Shown: piece after piece, positions 9,630-24,000 of the stretch
Layout of the letters: every line of letters begins with the position of its first letter
How positions within the stretch are numbered: position 1 is the first letter of the stretch
Source: Saccopteryx bilineata
Taxonomy: Eukaryota; Chordata; Mammalia; Chiroptera; Emballonuridae
NCBI RefSeq assembly: GCF_036850765.1
Contig: NC_089490.1
Coordinates: 273,620,482 to 273,684,481 of the forward strand
Direction of reading: 5' to 3'
DNA length: 64,000 nt
The notes under the pieces: model-generated
What the model was told of the DNA's origin: nothing
Databases searched by the model: none
Seen by the model: the letters and a program-made list of their open reading frames with translations, nothing else
Position numbers and translations under genes: made by a program

Positions 9630-12285
9630 CCCTGCAAGACTCTTAGAAACTTGTGTCCAGCTAGTGAAAGCCGGTCATTGGGCTCAAGTACATGACACTA
9701 GAGTGGTATCACTCCGTTTGGGCCATAGGTTTTGTAGAAAAGCTCCTCCCCAACATCCTGGGACCCCTTTCCTTACCTCTCTCAGTCTTGAGTGGAAATT
9801 GTTTTGATCTAAAATCTTGCTAGACCAAGTAGTCAGGTGTTGAATATGCAATATGAAATTAGGGAAGCACATGACCTGTGCTTGCATGATGGGCTGAGGG
9901 GAGAAAGGACAGAAGAGGAGGATGGAGGGCCCCAGAGCACCTGCTGCATTATGTAAACAATGACGGGGTAGCAGCCTTGCTGTGAGAACTCCCTCCCTCC
10001 TGGAGTGTCAGACAACTGGACACAGCAAAAGAAGACTCAAAAGAGTGACCTGACCTTGTCTTATGCCCCCAAAAGAAACCACTCGAGGACCAAGGGGAAA
10101 AGCATGAAAGAAAGGGGAAAGGCAGAGTTGTATTGAGGGAAAAGGGCTGCATTTTATAATTCTCTTGTAATCATAATCCAAACAGGTTAAGTTGGACACA
10201 AAAATAATAAAAATGCATGCTTTGGGCCTGAAATCAAATACCACACATATCCTTGGCTGCACAAAACATTCCTGGACCGTAGTATTTATTGACAATTGTG
10301 TACACAGGTGATGCTTAAGGGGAATGTTACTGTGGTCCCAAGAAAAAGTGGTAGCAAGTAAACACCAGTGACTGTCGTGAATGCAGATGAGTATCAAGTT
10401 GAAACATGACATAAACATGGTGCAGACTGAAATACAACTAAACTTCCTGTTTGGTCCTGATTAGTGAGCAGTCCCCTACTCATGGCCGGTGCAGTAGCTC
10501 TGGCCCCACTTGGTGGGAATCACAGCAGAAGCATCTTTATCCAGATGATCAGTCACAATAGCAACATGATTGCCCCTTCATAACCACTTCCCATCTGCAA
10601 ATAATTTCCTCAAGACGATGCAAGATTGCAAAGGGAAATTGCTTCTCTTAAGTTAAAGTAAAGCACATTAAACTGTTAGCAAATTTGATACAATAATCTT
10701 TATGGTATTGGGACTATTTCATCTATCTTCCAACGGCAAAATATTACAATTTGCATTTGTTTTGTTTTGCTATTTGTCTCACTGTTATTTGTTGTAGCAC
10801 AACACCAAATAATTCACATACATTGAATCTGACAAAATGTGATCTATGAGTTCAATGGGCACATGGACTTGAGGTCGTGTATATGACGGCATATTACGCA
10901 CATCTGTTCACATGTATTTTGTATGCTTAATTAGATTTTCACATCGGATGAATTTCTGGCATTTCTCCTGAAAGGGATCCTTCACACTGTTTTATGGTTT
11001 CTCTGCCTCTTTCAGTGTCAAAGGACAAAACACATGTTTTTTAGTAATTAATTAAGGTAGGAGTATGTAGGTTGATTTTGTTCATCTTAAAACTCTCCCT
11101 GACAAGTCTCATTAAACCTATACTAATTTTCATTTAGTACATTTTGTTTTCATCCTACACTGAGAATTCTCAATATGCTGTCTGCCTGCAGTCACCACCC
11201 CCATACTGGGCGTGGCTTCTCCTGCTCACACCCCTCTTTTTTTCCAGAGGGCTCTCTTTGCACACGTGTTCAGTTGTCCATTTGATTCAGCTCCAACATG
11301 TCTGATACTTAGTTCTTCCCCCAGAATTTATTAGCCTCTTTTCTTCATCTTTTTCAGATGATCCAGGCAGTTTTAATGGTGGATCATTTTTCATGAAAGC
11401 AGAGAGGTTTTTTTTTTTTTTTTGAATTAGCTCCCATTTTATTAGTCTGTCTGGAAGAGTTTTTAAGGGTACTCATTTACACTGCTGGAAAATTTACCAT
11501 AAATTTTCATGAGAGAGAACTTTAAGTTTCAAAACAGAATTAGCCTGTTGTTAGCAGGGAGTCATCATCCCTCACAGCCATCGCTGAGCTGCGGCTTCAC
11601 TGAAGTCCCTCTGGGAGCCCCAGAGTTGTTGTGCTTTTTTTTGTTGTTTGTTTGTTTTTGTTTGATTGATTTTGGAAGAAACTTTCTTTTGTGTGATCTT
11701 TCTGACAATAGGATTGCTGGCAAGGAGATCAGCCACCCAGACTTGACCTGCAATAGGCAAATCTAAGAGAGTAAAATAAATTTGTGAGAATTTGCATGAA
11801 CACATCTGGGAGAGAGATGGTGACCAACTCCAAAAAGGAGAAACTAACCCAATTAATTTGGGGAAATCCTGGACCAATAGGAGATCTCAGAGATGCTGCT
11901 TCTACATCTAGCTGCTCAAAGCTTGCCCACTTTGAGATGCAGGTGGACTGAAGTCTACATGTTAATTTAACCCACAGTTTATCAAACTGCACCGAAACAC
12001 AGAGTCTCTTCACATAATACCTTCTTCAAAGGATTTTTGTTGATTTCTAAAATAGAGCTAGATTAGTAAGAGTAATACTACCCTGAAACATGTCCCATGA
12101 GAAGACATCAGTGAAGAAATTATAAATAAAATTTTATGGAAAGCAAGGAGACCAGCTCTGGGCTCAGAGAGATAAGCAACCGGTCCAGTTGAAAGTGTAG
12201 GGTTTGTGGGCCCTGTCCAGGCCATCACTCACTAGGAAATTGCCTCTTGCCCTCATTGTCCTTGCTCAAGCCTAGGCTGGTGGCC
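9630..12285. other. Unclassified unique sequence
   Basis: I see no convincing gene or repeat. A T run of about 18 lies at 11407-11423. The minus-strand frame at 10008-10418 (136 codons) has no domain, repeat period or codon pattern that I recognise. Confidence 0.35.
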
Positions 12286-12287
12286 TG

Positions 12288-12378
12288 AGACATTGTGAGG
12301 ACTAGGAATTATTAATCCCATTTTACAGAAAGGCTGAAAGGCAGTACTGTAAACCTCAAATACCTCAGGCTAATGTGG
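12288..12378. repeat. Possible MIR fragment
   Basis: The phrase TTAATCCCATTTTACAGAAA followed by GGCTGAAAGGCAG is typical of the MIR core. The fragment is short. Confidence 0.4.
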
Positions 12379-12999
12379 AAAAATCTTAACTTTTCACCCA
12401 TAGGAAAGTCCCAGCTGGCACCCAGTCTTCTGTCAGGCCCAGGAGAAGGAAGAGAGTTAAGAAGGTGACATCTATGGTGTCTAGGAGACTAGGTAAAATT
12501 CTGTGCCCCTGACAGGCATTTCTGGGAGACTCCACAGCAGTTCCTCTGAAGTATATAGGTTCACTGTCTCAGGTGGGAGCCATCCCTGCAGTGAGCGCCC
12601 CAAACTGTGTAGGGACTTATCATCACCCCAGCCACCTCTCAGAGACTGAGGCTGGGTGCTTAGACCATGCGGTCAGACATTTGCTCTCTCTCCATCCTGA
12701 GACATATGTATAGATCTAAGGTTTTTATTCTAGCAGCAACAGAATTCTCCATTAGTCAGAGGGTAGCAAAGTTAGGCTACCTTCTGACTAACATGCTTAA
12801 TTCCTATACACACACACACGCTAGTTGTTTCTGAATGTAAAAAAATGTCATACTACTTATAGCTATTTTGACAAATCAAAATTATTTATAATCCAGTGAT
12901 TTTCACAAGTCAAATGTATTTATATACCTGTATTAAAATCTTACAGTTTGGTCCTTGAAACTGTATTTTACTTTTTTAATGTTTAATACACTGCAATGT

Positions 13000-14720
13000 C
13001 TGACTTATAAGACATTCTGAGAGGTAATGCGGGATTCACCACGTAGGCAAAACTTTAATTTAAATAGAGAAGAGACACCTCCCAGAGATGAGAAGGACCA
13101 TGGCTTACACTATTGGAATTAATGCTGTATATTAAAAGACACCCCACCAAAGGCAGAGGAATGACTAGGAAGAAAATGCAGTCACCTCCTCACCTTGCCA
13201 GGTATGTCCTTAAACATGTCTGTGACTTTAAAAGACTCTTTAGTAGGTGCTGACCGGGGGGAGAACCTTGTGGAGGTTTTGCACAACCATCAAAAACAAT
13301 CCCTCAGTGCCCATTTCAGCTGGAAAAATCTGTAATTTTCCATTTACCTCAAATAACATATTAGGGACTAATCCGTCCGCAAGGAATTTTAATTCACCTC
13401 TTGGAAGGATGTTAAAAAATGGAGACTTTTAGTATTGGGTTTATTTATGCCTTTATTTATTTATTTATTTATTAGGAATTCTTGCTTTTTTCGAAGACAT
13501 TGCAGCCTCAGAATCATATGTGAAATTAGTCATTGAGTGCAGAGTGAAATATTTCCCTGTAACAATTGTCGCCAGGGCCGAATGAAACGACACAGCAGCT
13601 TGCACACTCATTTCTCAAGGCTTGGTGATTACACAGTCAAGAGCTGTTTTGTTTTTCAAAGACTTAGGGTCCTTTACTTCCAACTAAAATTTATATGGTT
13701 TGCTAATTGCCTACACATAAGGAAGGGTGAGCGTGCAATTTCCTTTCACTGTAATTTGAAATCCCATAATTATGGTTTCTCGTCATCCACTGGGGAACTG
13801 CAGGCTTGGCGAGCTCCAGGCCTGGGGGTTGACCCTCTTGGTGGCGTGTAATACTGGCACAAAGCTCTATTTTTTACTCAAAACAATTTTTGCTGGCTTT
13901 GGTATTCCGATTTAATGAAAAACTAATAATTCCAGAAATTCAAATTTAAGCGCTGTTCTTTTTATTTTTAACCACCAGGAGGAACAATAATCGCTAGTTC
14001 TCCTTTAAAAATGTAGAATTCAACAAATTAACTTCACAGACTTTTTCTTGGACTTATTTTAATTTGGCTTTAATGTTATAAGTCTAAATCTTGAAACATT
14101 TATATCTCTGGTTTCGGTTAAACTAATAAAGTATTACTATATTAATAATTGCTACCCACTTTATTAAGAACTATAGACATCAAATCTTTTATATTCAAGA
14201 AGAGAAAGCCCTTGGGCTCTAAATACTTTGGCAAATAAGTCCTTAAGATATAATTGAGTATAACATAAGGTCTGATTTAAAACATGAATTAAAACTAAGG
14301 GCACCACTTCTATTTGCAAATCGTTAAAGGGGCTAACTTGGAAGACAGTTCTTGTGATGCCATTTTAATAGGGACTCATTGCAATTCAAAGCTGTGTTTG
14401 AGGTGAGCTTCAAAATTTTTTGTGCAGATGGTCAGGACCTTCAATGTTGCTAAACTATTTAAAATAAATCTGCAATATCCAAGGTAACAAAATAGAAAAG
14501 CCTGAAGGAAATGGCACACTCAATTAAAACAATTCATGAGCTGCTGTGAGCGAAAGACTAATTCCGGGGGAAATGCCCTAATATTAGATGCCTTTGGAGT
14601 CCTGATGAGCAGTTGCCTTCTCGTCCAGTAATATCCAAACTGAGATCTATTCTGCAAATGAAATTGGCAACAGTGGAGACAAAGCACAGACTTTTGATGG
14701 GTAAAGCCTGTGTTACCTTC
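13000..14720. other. AT-rich, repeat-poor block, possible conserved non-coding DNA
   Basis: No SINE, LINE, LTR or DNA element is recognised in about 1.7 kb, unusual for this window apart from a (TTTA)n run at 13453-13473. It has many TAAT-type cores and low-divergence-looking unique phrases such as TTAATTTGGCTTTAATG. This is the profile often shown by developmental enhancers, but conservation cannot be judged from one sequence. Frames are short and not coding-like. Confidence 0.25.
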
Positions 14721-16440
14721 AGGTCCCCATCAAGAGCTAGGATGACTCAATGAAAGCTTGCTGAATGCGGATTGCTCAAGGCTAAATGGTAGGTGTTACA
14801 AAGGTGATTAAGATGTAGTTTCTGCCCTCCACAAATTTACCAAGAAGGAAAGTTAGGTACTTCTGTAAATAGCTATAACACAAGAAATACTATGGTAATT
14901 GGCAAAAAAATAAAAAAAGATTGGAAATAGAGTATTGTGAATGTGAATTCTATGCTAAGGAAAGAAGCATTTAATAAATACAAACACCAGTAATGCACTT
15001 ACTAGTTATATAACTCTTTAATCTCACACTTTTTCAGTTCATAGTTACAATTAAATAGGCAATTAGAACTAGTTACTTTTTAATCTCATTTTGTTTTTTA
15101 CCGTTTTTCCTTCTAAATTTTATTTTAGAAATATACTGAATTGAAAAAAAAATTTGAAATACCCTAGTTTATTCTCTCAAAAAGTGAGAACAATCGTAAC
15201 TCATGCTTGGGGACAGTGTATAAACTGGGGTGCCTTTCGATCTTATAAACACACACACATGTACGCACACATATCCACACACAGTATTGATTCATATTCA
15301 GGAATGGAAGTTAACTCAAGGCAAGACTTAGAAATTCAAATGGTACCCATCTGAACTTCTCTCTTCTTCTCTTTTCACTTATTTCTCTATTTTTACTCTA
15401 TATGTATTGATCTCATCATTTCTCAGCAAAAGATTGACTTGTTCAGTGAAACTGCATAGAGAAAGAAGCTCTCTGAGCCTTCTTCTGTCACTCCTAGCAA
15501 GAGCTTCAGATAGGCCCAACTGGGTCTGCTACACATTATTGCCAGTGTAATGGGCCATTGTTATGTCCAAGCCTGGGTCGTATCACACATCCTTCACTAG
15601 AGGTAATGGGCCAAGCCTCATGACTGCCAGACTCTTTCAGCCACAGTGGACATGGAAGGGCAGTTTCTCCAAGAAAAACACATGTGGACAGCATGGTGCT
15701 TCGGGGGAAGTCAGACACAGGTTACAGCCCTTGATGTTTGAACCCATTTCTTTTTCCACCAGAACACATCATCTTCCAAAGATGAGACTAAAAACAGAAA
15801 ATGAATCAGATTTTTAGAGCAAAAGAAGAACTCGAAATTTTAATATACCTACAAAACTAGACAGTTTCTTATATTCTATGTTGTCATGTCAAATGTCACA
15901 TCCTTAATAAAATGACATTTGATGATGTGAACACTGAGCAATGGCTAAACTTTTCATCTTGTTCCTACCCCTGAAAACGCCCTGCTTCTGAGACCTGGTT
16001 TCAGTGACCTCCAACTCTGCCTCTTTCTCTGGCCATCACCATCTCTTACCCCAGGCAGAGGTAGAAAAAGTGGCAGCTGGACTTCCCCTGCAAAATTACA
16101 GGGTTTAAGAACCCAGACAGTTATAAAATTTGAGCAGAAAATGCATTTCACCGTTTTTGCTGGCACAAGGACAATGAGCACTGGTCCCAGGCTGTTCAGA
16201 CCTGTACATGCAGATGTGGTCTCTGAGTTAAGGTCAGGACAGAATGGAATGCATGAAAACACTGTAAGAATATACTGTGTATTTCTCCCAGGCATCGATA
16301 CCTATTTGTCACTTGTGTTCCTATTTTATTTATCCAAAGATTCTCTCTTCTTATTTGATGTTCTAAAGGTGGAAGCCTTTACAAAAGCAAGAATCTCAGA
16401 CAACAATGTGTAATCCCTTAAATCCAGTCCCCCAAGAACT
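14721..16440. other. Unclassified sequence
   Basis: No gene or clear repeat is recognised. A short CA-rich stretch lies at 15248-15285. Confidence 0.35.
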
Positions 16441-16446
16441 CTGTCT

Positions 16447-16482
<36 letters not shown>
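16447..16482. repeat. (CA)n microsatellite
   Basis: About 18 CA units, followed by a degenerate CA/TA-rich tract to about 16580. Val-Cys runs in minus-strand frames come from this repeat. Confidence 0.95.
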
Positions 16483-16485
<3 letters not shown>

Positions 16486-16589
16486 TCAGCATATAAACAT
16501 ACACACAAGCACACATACACATGCATATATACTCAATACAAATATACAGACATGAACACCGATACAAATATGTGCACACACACTTGGCA

Positions 16590-18045
16590 CTGGACAAGTG
16601 GCAAGGCCTGAGGCTTCTGAAAGAGCCATGAGGGGCAGTGCCTGACTAGTTTGTTCTTTATAGTACGACCACAGAAATTCAGGCAAATGAACCTCACTAA
16701 GCATATTCTGTAATAATTATTGTTTATGGCATATATCATCATGTTCTATTTCTAGAAACTTCAAAACAGACAGAAGTTATTGCTATCACATAAAAAGAAC
16801 ACCACCTATGCTTCAGTGCTCACTCTGAACATGCTGTTACAGTGGAGGGAGTGTGTCCCTGGGATGGTGGATGCTGCCCCATGACAGGGAGGGAGCCTAG
16901 GATAAACTAAGGGAGAGCTAGGATAAACTGGGAAGGAACAGCAGAAGATGGAGGGTGAATGCAATTTATCAAGCCAGCAAGCAAAGAACCAGTGAAAGGC
17001 AATACCACATTCTCACCATTTTCCCACTCTCATGTCATTGGGATGAACAGGATGACTTGTATTTTATGGCACACACATTGGAAGACTGTCATTGATGGGA
17101 TAGGGGAGGGAATCATATACCCAGTACCATGGTCTGTTAAGGAAAAGCCTCCAAGTCCTAGCATAGCAGGGCTATGGCCCAGCATGTCAAAAGCAGGTGG
17201 GGAGGTGTTCTTGTCTTGTGTTCAGGTCCAATTCCGTCAAAAGTAAATCACAGTTCAGAAGGATCAATTGTTTCTAGAGCTATTCTTGGAGTTGCTCTGT
17301 TCCCCCCGCAATGACAGTAAATGACATGGATAACATCACGGGTTTTCATTTGTTAGGCTGGAATTCCTTCCAAATCACAAAGGAAATGTGTTATCTCACT
17401 TTATCTGCATAAAATTGTATGCCATGTATTGTCATAACCCCAGAATTAAACATGGAGAAACACAAGAAAGAGTTACAAATTCAATCCCTTCATCTCCAAG
17501 TTACTACAGCTTCATAACTTGGAAAAGACGTCTCCAAAACACAACCAAATTGTATTTCCCCACAGGGCAAGGTATTTGACTAAACACACTTTACGTCTGT
17601 AGTGCCTGGCTCAGGGTTCTGTGCCTTCAGGAATGACAAATGAATAAAATCAATGCATGAATGGCCAAATGGGAAATATTCTAGAGATGTGTTTAGGAAG
17701 CTCCCTTCAGAACTTGCCAGTTTCCTTGCTCTTCCTTCTGGCTCTCACTGTGTGGGAAGTAACGCAACCTGCAATCTCACATCTACTATGGCCCTTGGGA
17801 GCTGGCTACAACCCCACACACTCCAGCCTGCTATGACCTGTTGAGGGTATGGTCTCTGAAAAGGATGGTGCATTGGACAACAGTTCTTATTAGTGACAAA
17901 TTAGTGACAGCCACTTCCATCCTGTTCCTAGCTAAGGAGGTAACCTTGGCAGTCCTGGCATTCCACAGGCTGACTCTCTATGCACTCAACCTCAGAATTC
18001 ACTCTAACCCACCAAGCAGCAAATATTCATTCATGGTTTGGGAAG
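16590..18045. other. Unclassified sequence
   Basis: No gene or firm repeat is recognised. A phrase near 17600 (GTGCCTGGCTCAGGGTTCTG) hints at an L2/MIR relic but is too short to call. Confidence 0.3.
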
Positions 18046-18049
18046 GATG

Positions 18050-18118
18050 AGCTCATGGGGAGGCACTTAGCAGGGTGTCTGATGCATGGTGAGAGTTCAA
18101 TAAATGTCAGCTGTTTTG
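18050..18118 (+). repeat. L2/MIR3-like 3' end
   Basis: GAGGCACTTAGCAGGGTGTC, then GATGCATGGTGAGAGTTC and AATAAATGTCAGCTG, is the familiar 'last-seen, next, average' tail of L2/MIR3 elements. Only the end is recognised. Confidence 0.45.
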
Positions 18119-18359
18119 TCATACCATAAATCAGATCATAATGGCAAGTGCATGCTGAATACTTTGTCTCCAGATGCTGCATGAAAACAGAATTCAATGA
18201 GAGAACAGTAACTTGGAGTGAATTTTAAGTATCTAATTTATTAAGATGGCACTTGAATTAAACTCAAACTACTAGTACACATAGAATTTTCACATCTCAT
18301 GTAACTTCCAAATAAATAATTCTAAGTATATCACCAACATTGTTTGAAGTTAAACACCT

Positions 18360-18425
18360 CCCCTACATACACATACACACACAGGTACACAAACACACAC
18401 ACACTAGGCACACACATCTGTACAG
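18360..18425. repeat. Degenerate CA-rich tract
   Basis: Interrupted ACAC units with several G and T breaks. Confidence 0.7.
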
Positions 18426-18559
18426 ACAAATGAATCATGCCCAAATTAACACCCCTTGAAAATGAGCCTCATTGCAGGGTGCTGTGGTCAGACAGCACAG
18501 AAAAAATGGTTGGCACCAAGTACTTCTTTTAAATGATAGGTTATTCTTCTTTTATTATA

Positions 18560-21060
18560 TCACCAGGAATTGCCCTTCTTGGGGGGGGGCAAACAAACAA
18601 ACAAATAAAACGCCTGTGGGGAGAATAACCGGAGGTCAAGGTGAGGATCTGTTATGGATGCTATAAAAGAATACAGGCAAGCTAAGGGCTAGGACAGCCA
18701 GAAACACTGTCCCCAGAAGATGTCCCGGGTCCCCTGAGCCAGCAGTATGCCGGGAAAGGAAACAGGCTGCCACAGTCGTTGGGGATGCCACCATCCATCG
18801 TAGGCCACCCACAGCTGGGGGTCCGGAATACATGGACGGACGTGATGATGTAGGAGAGGGGGACCACACCCTGGCCTCCTGTGTCAGACAGCACTTCCAT
18901 TCCTTTATTGAGGTTAAATCCTGCTCTGCTGATTTGGGTGCTGCAGTCAAGCGCAGGAACCTGGGGGTAGCTGTGGCTAAGGAGGGCACACAGGAGCAAA
19001 AGGAAAGATGGAAAGGATCTGTCACACTGGGCGCCCTTTCATGGTTCAGGGTGACTAGAGTATTCAGTGAAGGAGACAGTGGATGTACTAGCTCCGCACT
19101 TCCTGTGGCCGGTGCAGGACTGAGGGCATCGCCAGATGGCAAACTAACTGGCACTCTTTTGGAGTCTCACTGACCACTGAAGGTCTGTCCTGCTGCACTG
19201 TCCCCTCAGCACCCTCCCGATCTGTGCTCCTGGCTTTCTTTGCAGCTCTTCTTGTTCTTCTTCACCACTTTTCCTTTCCTTCCAAAGCCAACAACTCAGG
19301 AAATGCAGGTGGGCCACTTATCCTGGGCGGGGGAAGGGGCAATCTGCTCCTAGAGTGTTTCTGCCACCCCTCCTTAAACATGCAGGGCTGCCAGGAACAC
19401 ACACTCCCCTCCACACACGAAGGGTCCCTAAAATGACAAACTCCTAAGACCACATGTCTCCAACAAAAGAACATCAAAGTTTAACTACAATCTGGCTAAG
19501 CTTATGGAAATGACATCTGAAAACATCAGCCACAGTAAAAAAACAACAAAAAAAACACAAAAGCATGTCTATGATTCTGTTTTCTAGAGCCTTCCCCAAA
19601 CCAGGGCAGGCCTGACTTCCTATAGAGGAGAAGGAGAGAATGAGCCCAAAGCCTTGGTGGCCCATAGCTGTGGGGAGTCCTGGTGACACGGAGAGGTGAC
19701 ATGCTGGGGGAGTAAGGAGCTTCGTGAGGCGGGAAGGCGTGGCAAAGCACACTCATTATGTCATCTGCCTTTCAAAATGTGGACTTCTGCTGGCTAAAGG
19801 TTGACTTTTATTATCATAAGGTTGACTTTTTTATTTTTATTTTTAAAGATCTCCTCTCATGTCCCTTTTGAAATGCCTCTCAAAAGTGAAAGGACACCCA
19901 TTCCTTGCCATGAGAGCTTGGGGAAGACTCTGAGTGTCCCTGGCGTTTTCCCACTGGGCAGCATCCACAGCTCCCGGCTTCTCAGTGGAGTAGCCGCACA
20001 GCCCCTGCCGCCCAGGGCTCCTGCAGGTGGAGGCCGCTCTGGGGACTCTGTTTACAAATCATTAATGAAGTGACTGTGGCTCTTTTCACTTGCTCACACT
20101 TTGAACTGCTGGGAATGACACATTCCTAAATGGGGACACAAGAGCAGAGGAAGCCCACAACAGCCTCATTATGGGGGCCACACAAACACTGGCATGCGGA
20201 GTTTATATTAACCCCATCAATTCAGGAGGGAAAGGAAAACTCACCAGTCCCAGTTGCTAGGCAGACCAGGCTGGCCCCTGAAATGTCCCCTCGGCCCCGG
20301 ACCCACGCTTTCTTCCTGCGCCATAAAAGGCCCTTTCAAAACAGAGGTTCTAAGCGGCACAAGAAGTGGAAGTCATTGCATTCTCTGAATGAAATAAATG
20401 TCTCTTTTTAATTCCTATAAGGTTTGTGTAAGTTCTCCCCAGTACAGCACCATTAGGATTCCAAGGAAAGACGCATACATTAGACTACACTGTGTCCCTT
20501 TTGTGCTCTGAACCTCAACTCTCTCCTGCCACTGGTAGAGTTTAAAAGCTTAAACAAAGTAGGGGCTCCTGCTGAGAGGACAAGCTGCAGGGCCTACTAA
20601 AGCCACCTTTGTGTTCAGCAGCCCCGTTTGAATACACAGCATGTTGTCACTGGTGAGGGCAGATGGCTCCATGGGCCATTCCCGCAGAAGGGTAGAGCAA
20701 AACAGAAACGTTTATTCATTTGGGTCTTTCACTGCACTAAAACATTTCTTGGACTACCCAATTTCCCAAATACACACAGATATGTCCCAGGGGAAATGCC
20801 ACCCTATTTGTAGGGCTCAGATGTGCCCCTACATGGGAGAAGACATTCAGTCACTGTCTCAGCAATCTCCCTCTCTTCCCACACGCTCTTTCCCTTCTCC
20901 TGTGAAATCCCCGGGAAACGTGGCTACGTAAACTGGCGAGGACATTGCCAGGGAACATGGGGGAGCCTTGGACTGGGGTTCTGGTCTGGGATGTTCTCAT
21001 GTTGTATTTTCAGCTGTGAAGAGACTTAAATTAAATACTGCATCAGGGGTTGAATGAGTG
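18560..21060. other. GC-richer unique block with low stop density
   Basis: Several overlapping open frames occur on both strands between 18636 and 19480, the longest of 172 codons on the minus strand. None shows a domain, and three frames of the same DNA are open at once, so composition explains them. No repeats are recognised. A G run of ten lies near 18581-18590. Confidence 0.3.
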
Positions 21061-24000
21061 GTCAGGGAGATTTAGGACTGTATATAAATTGTCAGACTTG
21101 AAAGCCGCATTTCAAGCTGTATTATGTTCTCCCTTTTAGGTCCGTAAATATTCTTCTTCCTAAAGCTAGAAAGATTTGCATTCCTGCCCTCCAGTCGTCA
21201 TGATATGCCAAGGATAACTGAAGCTCCCTTGATTTGCAGAGAAGGGAGAAATGAGGAGCCCACTTCTGAATATTCGTATAATGCTTCATTTGCAGGAAGT
21301 TGTCCTGCATGCTGGTGAGATGGAGGCAAGGTTTTTGCTTGAATTCTCCCACCATCTTGCCAATTTCTTTGATGAAACCCCACCAGCACTGTCTCTGAAA
21401 CCAGAGGTTGACCAATTCATGAATGGCCCAATATTTTGTCTTGGGGTGTATTCAAGTGGGCCAAATCCTGAGGGCTTCTGGGAAGCAAAGGATTAAGTAA
21501 AACATTATTAAATGAGTGTACGTGCAAAAATGCTTTTCTGGCAAATTCTCAGAGCCAACTTTACATTCCTTTTTAATATAGAAAAAATGATTTATTTGAG
21601 CTATAATTTTTAAAGACTTAACTTCTGGGATGTGAACAAGGAAGAGGAGTTTATTTTAGAAAATGCATTGATCATTTACTAGCATTCTCAAAACTCTCCT
21701 AGCCAAAATTAAAATTAAGAAAAAAAAATTAAAAGACATTTAATCTGTTTTAGGATATGCAAGAAAAGCATTAGTATTATATATGGGAAAATAACATACT
21801 TCTCCCACCAGTTCAAATTTATTTTGCAAATTAGAGATGTAACTTGATCATAAAGTTTTTATATATAAACTCTAGATTATCAAGAAATAATATACCCCAA
21901 ACTATTCTGAACTTTATTAGAATGATTACATACATAGTTTATACATGTAGATCAAATCCTATTTAATTAAAATGATAAATACATAGATTTCTTTTTAAAT
22001 GTATCTATTCTGGTTCATATGATTATCTATCTCTATTTAGTATTATCATATACTTGTGGTATCAATGGAAGCCTGTGTTATGTTTTTTTCTCGTTCATTA
22101 ATTGTAAAGCTGGATGAAATTTTATGAAACAGAGAAAAGATGCTTCTTGGCACGGCTTTTAGGAGAGGGTGTAAATCCCTTATAATATATTATTGGACTC
22201 AAACACTTGACATAATTGAACACGGGCCACATTCTCCCAGCATGTAAGTTAATACTTGGGTGTAAGGTCATGTCTGTGCATACTCGGTAAAACAGCTAAC
22301 AGAATAGCAAATACAGTCCATACAGTTCCCTGCTGTCAGTCTTCACAATCAATACAGATGGCTCAGCCACGCCTGTCAGTCATCCACCCCCATCAGTCAA
22401 GGTGGCGAGGACAGCCCATGCCCCATGTCTTTTGCTTTGCTGTTGAGGAGGACTTCTGGGGCACCTTAAGGGAACAGCTGCCTTGTGTTTTTGTCCATCT
22501 TGCGTCAGATAATAAAATGCAGAAACTTGTAAATGTGCAAAGTTTTCCAAAAGTCTTTACTAATAAAGGGGGAGGAGGGTGGGCAGTGGATTCAACCTCA
22601 GAAAACTATGCATTATTTTAAAAAAACAATTTTTATTATTTTATATAGGATGGACTTTGAATTAAAAACTTTAATTTAATGACTATTGCAGACAATTTTT
22701 TTTCTACCCTCCTTCCTTCAACAGAATTTTTTTTATATCTAATATGTACTAACTTGAATTGATGCAATTACACTCTGAGGCTATAGAATGGATTAACTTG
22801 GTGGACCATAAAAAGGTGTACACTCAAGAAGCTAGAAGACAAATTCAATACAATGTTGGAAATGAGAAAGGGAAAGGATGCACGGTATTCCAGTTCCATT
22901 TACTACATAGCTACCCCTTAAACAGTGATGTGCAACCCAAACTGTTGAATTTGTTGGATTATGTTTACAGATTTTCTTGGTCAGACATTTGCAAAGAAAT
23001 GTCTTGTCTCTGTACCATGATACCTGGGGCCTGAGCTGGGAAGAACTGAAATGTCAGTGTGACTCGAAGGCTGAGGGCTGGACTCTGACCATTCACTCAT
23101 CACGTATGTGTTAGTCTATGCTGGGTGCCAGCAGGGACCTCAACTGGAATTTTCAGCTGGACCTCCTACACGTGGCCTCTTCATGTTGTCTGAGTTTCTT
23201 CCCAGTATGACAAGGCACCTCAAGATAATCACACTTCTTATCTGGCAAATTAAGGCTCCACAGATGTGTGTTCATCTGACAGACTTAAAATTTCATCATA
23301 TTTTTTGCCCTACACATGAAAGTCATGCAAAATCATATTGGCTACATTTTTTTTTCTACACTCTAGAAGGGGAAGAAAATTAGTCCACCTAATAATCAGA
23401 GAATAGCATGTGAAATGAAGGAGTTCGTTGTGGTCATCTTTGAAAAATACCATCTATCATAAATGGTAACTAATGGAGCTCACCAGAGAGAGCTGGATAC
23501 TGACTGCTTAGAGTGGAGAGAAAAAGCTGTAAAGATGAAACTTGTTTCTTGCTTCAAAGCCGGGTGGGTGAGGGCAGTGGAGGTACCAAATATCACTGAA
23601 GGCCAGAATGCAGAAGGTCCTGAAGAGTGAACCTATATTTATGAGGAGCACCTGCATTTCCAGATTTCTGCCCACCCACGTGCAGTCAGGGACCACTCTT
23701 TTCCACTAAAGAGCACAAAGGTAGAGGCTCTCCGGAATCATTGAGTGGGATGGCACTGGTCACAGCTCTCTAGGAAACAGAGGTCAATAACAGAACTAGC
23801 TGGACTCAGACTGGTGATTAAGTGAAAGTTTGCATCCCAAAATGTTCCATGGCCTCTTTTTTATTAGCTCCTCAAGTTCAGGTTTACTTCCTCAAAAGTT
23901 GCTGATGATTCCTCTCTGTGGTAACAGGCTGAAATCAGAGAAAAGGCATACAGATGCTGAAATCTGTATATTTCTAGCTAAACAGGTCCATCTATTCTTC

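Noticed and set aside
10440..10660. Possible antisense processed gene fragment (complement reads GATAAAGATGCTTCTGCTGT and TGGGGCCAGAGCTACTGCAC)
   Set aside because: Short open pieces resemble coding sequence, but no family could be recognised and stops break every frame.
18636..19154. 172-codon open frame on the minus strand, the longest in the window
   Set aside because: Two other frames over the same DNA are also open, no domain, signal or splice context is visible, and an in-frame-unrelated AATAAA lies within it. GC-rich composition explains the low stop density.
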